Assembly (NCBI GenBank): GCA_905250075.1 | Contig: CAJNOP010000001.1 | Coordinates: 1,505,912 to 1,569,911 of the forward strand | From: Rotaria sp. Silwood1 | Taxonomy: Eukaryota > Rotifera > Eurotatoria > Philodinida > Philodinidae | Direction of reading: 5' to 3' | Length of the DNA: 64,000 bases | Shown here: piece after piece, positions 56,419 through 64,000 of the stretch | Position numbering within the stretch: position 1 is the first letter of the stretch | Layout of the letters: each line of letters starts with the position of its first letter | Translations under genes and position numbers: made by a program | Notes under the pieces: generated by a model | What the model was told of the DNA's origin: nothing | The model's database searches: none | Seen by the model: only the letters and a program-made list of their open reading frames with translations

Positions 56419-56462
56419 TATCATGTGTTTTGTGCTTACGTTTTGTCTACACTATTTTTTAG

Positions 56463-56489
56463 ATGACATTTATTTCTTATCTAATATGA
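56463..56489 (+). promoter_or_regulatory. Upstream ORF overlapping the copy A start codon (ATGA)
   Basis: Immediately after the acceptor AG at 56461–56462, ATG starts an 8-codon ORF (MTFISYLI) that ends in TGA at 56487–56489. This TGA overlaps the main start ATG (56486–56488) as ATGA. Two further in-frame ATGs follow directly. Such an overlap favours termination–reinitiation coupling. The role is inferred; copy B has the same arrangement. Confidence 0.5.
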
Positions 56490-59081
56490 TGATGATCAAC
56501 TCCTCACCACCATCACAAACAACAACAACAACAACATCATCGCAATTAGATTCTACAAAACGTTTACGTTTAACTATTCCAAGAAATAGTAAAACGGATT
56601 TATTAACGAATACAAATACAATATCATCAGAAAAAATTGATGAAAAAAAGAATCATATACCAAAAAAATCTATCGATTGTAATAATACAATGACAACAAT
56701 GAAACAACAATTATCAACATCAATTGATAATGAAAATGATACAACTTTATTAACTACAACCACAACCACAACAACTGTTGAATTTAAAGTTAAAACAACG
56801 AAAACATCATCATCATCATCATCATCATCACGTAAACGTAAACTAAATATTGTTGATGATATGATGAATACAAATGATAATAATACTAATAATAATACTG
56901 ATGATAATATTAACAAACAACAGCAGCAACAACAACAATCATCAGTTAGTAAGAAAAAGGTAAAAATATAATACATATTATATAGAATACAATTGAAGCG
57001 CGAAAGACAGAAAGGAAATTCAATCTCTATTTCTCTTTCACGCATGCGGCATCCTCGAGGGATAATGATATCTTGATGTGTGCGTGTATGCGTGTGCATT
57101 CGCCCTATTTACTTTTCTTTCCTACATACATACGCTCGCTCTATATATATATATGTGTGTATGTGTGCGCAGCTGCTTTATTTCTTCTTTTCCTTGTCCT
57201 GTCCTATGTCTGTCTGCTATTCATCGTCATACAACACTTATCTTAAAGAGACAGAATAAATGTGTAAATCTGTCAATTAATTCATTCATCCATTTTTTTT
57301 TTCTTTTTCTTTTTCTTCAAAGAAAAAACAACGATCAACAAATAATGATACAATTACAAATGATGAATCATCAAATAATGATAATGATCATCATCATCAA
57401 ATGCATTCTAAAACTATGGATCAATCATCTGTAACTGATGAATCATCATTTGGTTCATGTGAACCAGGTACAAGTGTAGTTTTACAAGGTATTGTATGGA
57501 ATGAAACAGATAAAGGTAAATAAAAAAATTCTTTTATTTGATTTTAATTTCATTTTAAAATGTGTCATTTTTTTTTCATAGGTGTTCTTGTTGTTAATAT
57601 CACTTGGCGTGGTATGTGTATACTTTCTTTTGTTTTGTTAAGTTTCATTAAATGTAATATGCTTTAGGCAAGACTTATGTTGGTGCATTGCTTAATACAA
57701 CTGAACAAAATTGGGCTCCACCACGGTAAGAGTATTGCCTTAAAGGCAATTCCTTTTTAATCAATAATAGAAGGAAGAGAGAGAGAGAGAGAAAAAAAAG
57801 AAATATGTATGTCATCAAGAGTCTCACTTTATGGGACGTTCTATGAGAGCCTACTCGAGCGCACTCTTTGTCTCACTTGAAAAGACCACTTTAAAAATGA
57901 AAAGAAAAAGAAAAAAGATGAAATAAAAAATAATCGATATTTTTCTTTTTTTTTTTTACTAAAGTTATAAATCTGATGTTCGTGCAACAAAACATAATCG
58001 TCATAATCATCATCATAATCATAATCGTGATTATTTATTAACATCGACAACATCATCACATTCATCTGTTCATTTACAATCAAATAATGATTTATTAACA
58101 AATGAACCAGCTGAAAGAATTTTACGTAATGGTAAACGTCGAGGTACATATACAACAGTAACCCCAAATGCAACAACAAAAACAAATTCATTTAAAATAC
58201 CTGAAGCACCACCAACAAGAACAGATGAAATATTAACAACAGAAAAACTTATTGATAATAATTTGGGTGCACCATCATCATCATCAACAAGTATTAATGA
58301 TGAAGATGATACAAATTCAATATCAGGTGAAAAGACTCTCGTAAGAAATGGTGTTGATGATGAAACAGGTGATAATTGTTCAAGTCGAAGTGTTAGTCCA
58401 ACAACAAGTGGTGCAAGTACAACATCATCAAGTCCACCACCATTAATACAAGATAAAAATATATTACCATCAATAACAAATAATATTGAACAATCTCAAC
58501 CACAACCACAGCAGCAACAACAACAACAACAGCAACAATTATCATCATCATCAATACCTATTGACTTATCTAATTCAAGAGCGACAATCAAAATTGAAGA
58601 AAACTCATCATCTTATAATTCAATTATTCAAACACCATCACCATCAAAATCTTTATCATCATCAGTAACTCCTTCATTTTTATCATCATTTACAACTAAA
58701 ACATCAAAATCAAAAACAAAAGAAACATTATCAACACCACCTTCTTTATTATCACCACATCCATTTAATAATGGAATGCTTTTTTCACCACCGGCTAATC
58801 CATCCGGTTATTATCCTCCACCGCCACCTTCATTTTTACATGGACCACCGAATCCATTTGGTTTATCGCCATTTCATCCTCATCATCATTCACCAACATC
58901 ATCATTGCACAGTAATAATAATAAAAATAAACTATCACCAACATCATCATCATCTCCATCTGCTGTTTCACCTTCATCGTATATACCGATACCTCCACAA
59001 CTTTATTTTAATCCATTGACAGCACCCCGTTTTCCATCTGCCTGTTCTTCTCCTTCATCTTTATCTAAATCGTCACGCTAG
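56486..59081 (+). CDS. sbb-like: Scribbler/brakeless (ZNF608/609) family co-regulator, copy A, without zinc finger
   Basis: Nuclear transcriptional co-regulator family (fly scribbler/brakeless, vertebrate ZNF608/ZNF609). Five exons join in phase: 56486–56959, 57323–57515, 57582–57611, 57668–57725, 57965–59081 (623 residues). The signature core is [47 protein letters not shown]-terminal to it are Thr/Ser runs, nuclear-type basic clusters (SRKRKLN, KKKKKQR) and poly-Gln. After the core come AERILRNGKRRG, a poly-Gln tract (58510–58538), PIDLS (58557–58571) followed by IKIEE, and a Pro/His-rich tail (GYYPPPPPSFLHGPPNPFGL). The protein ends in its own stop with no C2H2 finger, like the short fly isoform. 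Copy A has an intron inside WR|GKTYVG that copy B lacks. Confidence 0.88.
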
Positions 59082-61252
59082 CTTATGTGTTTGATCAGAT
59101 ACTTAATTACTTATGTCTGCGTGTATGTGTGTTCTTTTTTTCTTCTTCTTCTTTTTTCTCTTTATAACATATGTGACAAGGTGCTCTGATGTCTAGTAAA
59201 AATTGGTTCCTCTTTTTTTTGTTTGTTGTTCTTGTTATTGTTGTTGTATATATGCTTTCGTTCAGTTTATCTATTCTAGTCGGATGTTCTATGTTCGCAA
59301 AGAAAGAAACCTATAACCTTTGTGTAAATTTATTCTTTCTTTCTTTCTTTCTTTCTTTGCTATTATTACTAGTACTGCTATTATTATTTCTGTATAATCA
59401 TCAAGCAAACAATAAGAAAAAACAAGAAAAAAAGGAATATATATGTATGTGTATATGTTAACGACAAGGAGGAATGTGCATGCAGCCTTCAATTGGCTCA
59501 CTTAAAATCATTTTCTTTTCATATGAATGACGAAGAAAAAAGAATCAAGATGAATCAGAGATTTTTTTTTAATATTTTGAATGTTGCTGATGACATCATT
59601 GTTAATACAAGTGGATAGAGTTATTTTTTTTTGTTCTAATCTTCTGTCAAGCAAGTCAAGTCAATCGCATTATCCAACCTCTTTTGTCAATGAGGTGTGC
59701 GTGCTTGTACATAATAGGAAATTTTCTTGACATTATGCAATTTCCGTTCTTCACATTTTTTTTTCGATTATGATCAATGTTACATTGAATAGTGACAAAC
59801 AATCATCGCACACGTATATATTCACATTAAAATCATACATCGATTTGTATGAGAGACCAGGCAATTCGATACGTATATATATATAATATTGCTTCCATAC
59901 TGTCAAGTACGATTATGAGGACAACAAAATTGATGTGAAGTTCATCTGTCAAATAGCTTGTCTAAGAGAAAAGGTTATATAAATAGAAACTATCACTTCT
60001 CCTTTCTCTTTATGTATACAAGCATACAGTTTCGAAAACATCATTATCGGCATACAAGCTGTCGCTGCAGCGACTAATAGACATATTTACATAGTACCTA
60101 TATATACATATATATATACATTGATTGTGACAACGACAAGATTGGAAGCAGTATCAGATTTAGTTTTTTTTTTCGATATTGGCCAAGTTGCACCATTGAA
60201 ATGAAAGAAATCGAGATGTCAATTAAAAACAAGGCTTCTTTCAATACGTTTTGAGAATCACTTCAAGAAAAGAAAGAGAAAAAGAAAGAGAAAGAGAAAG
60301 AAGAAGAAAAGAATAGAGAACTTTGAATGTTTCTTTGGTCATATACATATATATGGACATGAGCTTATCATAGTTAGTATATAGTTACGAATTTGCCGTC
60401 ATAATCCGATGCGCCTTGTCGACAATGACGGTGACGAGATGGAAATGAGTAGATGAAGAAGCGGAAGAGAGCAAGAGCAGTGGCATATGTAGACCTCGAA
60501 TCCATTTGCGTGTTAGCTATAAACATAAAGGAAAAAAGCGAGCAAACGAACGAGCAAAGAACGTGTGCCCGACCGAAACTCCTTCAACAACATAAATGCG
60601 AGTGTATGCACATATAAGATAGACATCAGAAAGACGAGTGAGAGAACCCACATTTTTTTTGCTTTTTTCCTTTTTTTTCTCTTCGGGCAAGATCGAACGA
60701 ACGAACGATAGGAAAGAAGAAGAAAAATATATCTTCTATACATCGGCACATTCATTCCTCTGGAGACGAAAAAGAATAGGAAAAAGAAAAAAAGAAAAGA
60801 AAAGAAAAGAAAAAACCGACACGACGACGATCATCACTCTCTGTAAGCAAATGTAGCCCTGAAGAGAGAGAGAGTATGTGTGTGTGTGCAGAACGACAAA
60901 CGGTCCTTTCTTATTCTTCTCGTCATGTTAATATTTTCTTTGTTCTTCACAAATGTGAAATAGACTGACCCGTCGACAGAAAGCAGAAAAAAAGAAGGAA
61001 AGGGAATAAATCGTAGCAGCAACAGCAGCAGCAGTCCACAATATGACTTTCTTCTTCTTCTTCGTCTTCTTCTAATCCAAGCTCGTCCTTAATTGCCAAT
61101 ACGTGCATTATTTTCTTCTTCTTCATCTTTCTCTCTCTCTCTCTGTGGCTGTGCTTTTGTTATTGTTCTCTCTCTCACTCTGCCCGGTTATAGGACCACC
61201 CAACAAACATACACACACACATACACATACAAAGACCAAGTAAGGCAACAGC
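59082..61252. promoter_or_regulatory. Spacer between scribbler copies; copy A 3' UTR and copy B 5' region
   Basis: No supported gene. (TTTC)n lies at 59335–59357, (GA/GAAA)n at 60270–60310, (AAAAG)n at 60786–60815, GAGAGAGAG at 60863–60874, CTTCTT arrays at 61050–61062 and 61115–61145. The right half (60400–61280) has more CpG than the left and resembles the region upstream of copy A in tract types, as expected for a duplicated promoter, though I see no long alignable block. Confidence 0.4.
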
Positions 61253-61285
61253 ATGAGCCGCCTCGTCATCATCATCACACGATGA
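61253..61285 (+). promoter_or_regulatory. Upstream ORF overlapping the copy B start codon (ATGA)
   Basis: ATG at 61253 opens a 10-codon ORF ([10 protein letters not shown]) closed by TGA at 61283–61285, which overlaps the main ATG (61282–61284) as ATGA. The peptide differs from the one upstream of copy A, but the overlap geometry is identical. Confidence 0.5.
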
Positions 61286-64000
61286 ATCTTCTCATAGAAC
61301 AACGTCCGACTACAATAACGTCATCGAAATCCCAACAACACCAACAATCTCAAATATCAAATGAAAATGACATGAACAATAGTTCATCATCATCACCGCT
61401 CGTACTTAAAATCAAGCGGCATACAACAAAACAACAGCAACAACAAAATAATTCTATTTCTACTTCATCACATATGTTGGAAGACGATAATAATTCTCGT
61501 TCGACAACGAATAATCAACGTTTTAAACGTACTTCTATAACGAATACAACAGCTACTCGTCGACCATCATCACCTGCATTTAATGGTAAACAACAACAGC
61601 AACAACAACAACAGGCAACAAAACGTTCTGTAACAATTGATAATAATAATAATGATTTAACGGGAAATATTGATGATATTTCTTTAACAAAACGTTTTAA
61701 ACGAGATGATTCAAATGTAAGTTAAGTTTTTAATTTCATTCTTTGAGATTTCATAGTAGTTATTTTCATTCTGCATTTTTCTTTCTTTTTTTTTATTTAC
61801 TCAGCGTCTGCTGATGAAATTGATCTTTTATATATATATATATTAACAAGAAAACGTTATTATTATATGTTTCTTTTGCTTGTTTTATTAAGCATTTGTC
61901 TTCAAGCAAAGTAGATGCCTGTGTCGAAACAGTCTCTATTGGTTTGGCAACTGAACCTGATCATCTCGGTCCTTGTGAGCCCGTATGTTGTTTTTCGTTA
62001 AATCTCATTTCCTCTCAATAATATATTCCTTTTTTTTTTCTTTTCTTTTCTTTTCTGTTAGGGTACAAGCGTCGTTTTGGAGGGCATCGTTTGGAATGAA
62101 ACCGACAGCGGTAAGCAATAATAGTAATCAAATAAAAAAAACCTAGTAGTACGTTATAATATTAATGACATCCATGAGCGCTTAGGTGATGACACATCTA
62201 CTATAAATAATCAGACCAAACAGATGTTGATGTTCTTTTGTTAATATTAATAATAATAGAATAGAACTTATGAAGTTTATTATTATTAAACAAAGAACAG
62301 AATACGTTGTTTATGCATAATCTGACTATGATAATGAACAGATATTGTTGTTGTTTTTTTGATGATATGCATGAAGTCATTTCTATTTTTTCACTTAAGT
62401 AATAGTTGTATATATAAAATATGAAATTAATTATTCATCGGCAGTACTTGTGCAAAAGAAGAACGAAGAGAAAAAAAGATGAAGCACCTTTTTCCTTTTG
62501 CTTTATTAGTTATTTACATTCATATATATATATATATATATATACATACGTATATGCCGTACGATTTAACCTTGTTAATAACGGAATTATGACTTGTACT
62601 TTTCAGGTGTACTCGTTGTTAATGTAACATGGCGAGGAAAAACTTATGTTGGCACATTACTCGATTCAACTAAACAAGATTGGGCTTGCCCGAGGTAAAA
62701 GCAAAAGAAGGGAAAAAAAGGAAAAAAAATGTTTTCTTTTCTGTTTAAATAAATTAGATTAACATGTGAATCACCAACAAGTGATTATGACGCTCGTAGT
62801 AGTAGTAAAACTAGTCGAACAAAACGTACAGCTGGTGCCGGTGGTAATACTCGATGTTCAAATCCGCAACAACAATCAGTATCATTATGTCAACAAATAT
62901 CATCAAATAATCTTTCAACAGGACTTGATGAACGTAAACTTCGTAATAATATTAAATCTCGACAATCAAAACGTCTAAATAATATTTCAACATCAATAAA
63001 TGATGAAATAATTAATAATTCATCACCATTAACATCACCATATCGAACAAATAATCAACAGACATTTTTTGCATCAGAAACACCATCACCAACAACAACA
63101 GCAACGACTACTCTATCATCGAATCTCGAACCACAATTAATCTCATGTTCAGAATCTCATTGCCATAAACGCTTTGCTTCAAATATTGCACTTAGTTATC
63201 ATTTAAGTGATGCACATAAAAAAACTGATGTAATAACACCTACGATTCCACAAGCAAATACACGTGATGAAGAAGATGTTGCACATATTCTTGCTAATGT
63301 TGCTGATTACGTACGTCGTTCATCACCACCGTCATCAAAACGTTGTTCACCTGAACATCATATGTCATCATCAAATTTAAAAACAATAGAAAATTCATCA
63401 TTATCTTGGCCATGTCCACAAATATCATCGAAACTTGTTCTATCAGCATCATTAAATAATGCCGAACGAATTTTATCACCGAATTCTCCTAGGTTTGTTT
63501 TCTTTTTCTTTTTTTTTTGTAATAATAAACAAATTAAAAAAAAGATTTTATTTTTCTAGATGTAAATTAAATAATAATGAAACAACTTTAGTCGATAATC
63601 AAAATAGAAATGATCACGATGATTTAAAAACTTCTGTTAAACAAGCAGATCATTTTCTATTACATATAAAAGATGAAGTAAATGTGAATAAAAATTCTTA
63701 TCTTGATTTAAATATAAAAAAAGAACAAAATATAATACATACAAAGATTCCAACACCACCACCGATATCATCTTCACCAGCATATTCTGATATATCTGAT
63801 GAAGATCTCACACCAAATGAACAAATTCTTCCACAACCATCAACAATTAATTTATTAACAGCAACAAATGGAAAAATTGATGAAAATGGAAATAATTTAC
63901 ATCCATCATCATCATTTCTTTCAACAAATAATGGTTTAAATAATTCAAATTCATCATGGACAGCACAAATGCTTTTTCAACAATTCGGTTCATTTATACA
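61282..64000 (+). CDS. sbb-like (ZNF608/609): Scribbler/brakeless (ZNF608/609) family co-regulator, copy B, with C2H2 finger (3' end off the window)
   Basis: Six exons join in phase: 61282–61716, 61893–61982, 62062–62110, 62607–62694, 62758–63492, 63560 to beyond 64000. The core is closer to the vertebrate proteins than copy [59 protein letters not shown], then [15 protein letters not shown]2H2 finger of the family type ([20 protein letters not shown], then SDAH; spacing C-x4-C-x12-H-x5-H) lies at about 63146–63215. Downstream, [13 protein letters not shown] (about 63775–63810) is another ZNF608/609 hallmark. The N-terminus is Ser/Gln/Asn-rich with basic clusters (LKIKRH, KRFKRDD). The frame is open at the window edge, so the C-terminus is missing. 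An intron sits between CEP and GTS, absent in copy A. Confidence 0.92.
62522..62544. repeat. (TA)n microsatellite in copy B intron 3
   Basis: Pure TA dinucleotide run within the 496-nt intron 62111–62606. Confidence 0.85.

Larger units (their letters stand above)
51301..56462 (+). promoter_or_regulatory. Putative regulatory domain and 5' UTR of scribbler copy A
   Basis: About 5 kb with a composition clearly different from the AT-rich DNA to the left: more G/C and CpG (for example 54190–54560), many microsatellites, and no convincing ORF. Tracts: (GAAT)n 51623–51654, GAGA 52709–52727, (CT)n 53457–53499, (CA)n/(TA)n 55364–55394, (TGTG)n 56044–56061, GAGAGA 56271–56292, (CT)n 56387–56418. It ends at the acceptor TTTTTTAG (56455–56462) just before the coding exon. 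I infer long 5' UTR or enhancer DNA of a developmental regulator; no individual site is proven. Confidence 0.4.

Noticed and set aside
54187..56462. Multiple Cys/Ser/Tyr-rich short ORFs upstream of scribbler A
   Set aside because: Low-complexity readings of microsatellites; no splice-consistent partners or family motifs.

Overview
This is eukaryotic, very AT-rich DNA from an invertebrate animal. Its genes are split by GT–AG introns of two size classes: most are about 50–80 nt, a minority about 500–1600 nt. The gene set is animal (EZH, PASK, EMSY, GIT, PNRC, C22orf23/EVG1, ZNF608/609-scribbler). The compact introns, the base composition, and several coding exons that begin with a splice acceptor just upstream of the start codon would fit a bdelloid rotifer or another small lophotrochozoan. 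That assignment is an inference; nothing in the window proves the species.

Layout. On the minus strand, 524–5351 is an EZH-type H3K27 methyltransferase whose last SET exon lies beyond the left edge. It is head to head with the PAS-domain kinase PASK (5622–11487, +), with only 270 bp between the two start codons. On the plus strand follow a small single-pass membrane protein (13555–13920), a PRSS16-like S28 serine peptidase (14929–16878), the chromatin regulator EMSY with an N-terminal ENT domain (20321–29052) and a full-length GIT-type ArfGAP of 22 exons (29689–37067). Next come a PNRC-like protein (39979–40605, −), the cilium-associated or uncharacterised UPF0193/EVG1 gene (42183–43272, +), a decayed Tc1/mariner copy (about 43757–44728) and a single-exon secreted helical protein of unknown family (47949–48608, −). 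The last third holds two tandem paralogues of the scribbler/brakeless (ZNF608/609) co-regulator: copy A (56486–59081, no zinc finger) and copy B (61282 to beyond 64000, with C2H2 finger). Copy A lies behind about 5 kb of microsatellite-rich, relatively CpG-containing non-coding DNA.

Main observations. (1) The scribbler copies keep the same conserved core but differ in two intron positions. Only B keeps the zinc finger, and only A shows a PIDLS motif, a layout that recalls the short and long isoforms of the single fly gene. (2) Both copies have a short upstream ORF whose TGA overlaps the main ATG as ATGA, which suggests coupled termination and re-initiation. (3) Most long introns in EMSY and GIT, and some intergenic gaps, contain long imperfect inverted repeats (foldbacks) with arms of about 60–270 nt; at least three loci share one arm family. 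(4) PASK has HQD in place of HRD and an altered APE motif. (5) EZH carries about 75 extra residues between CXC and SET.

Exon joins were made by eye from reading frame, phase and GT/AG sites. Splice phases agree at every junction listed, but no transcript data were available.
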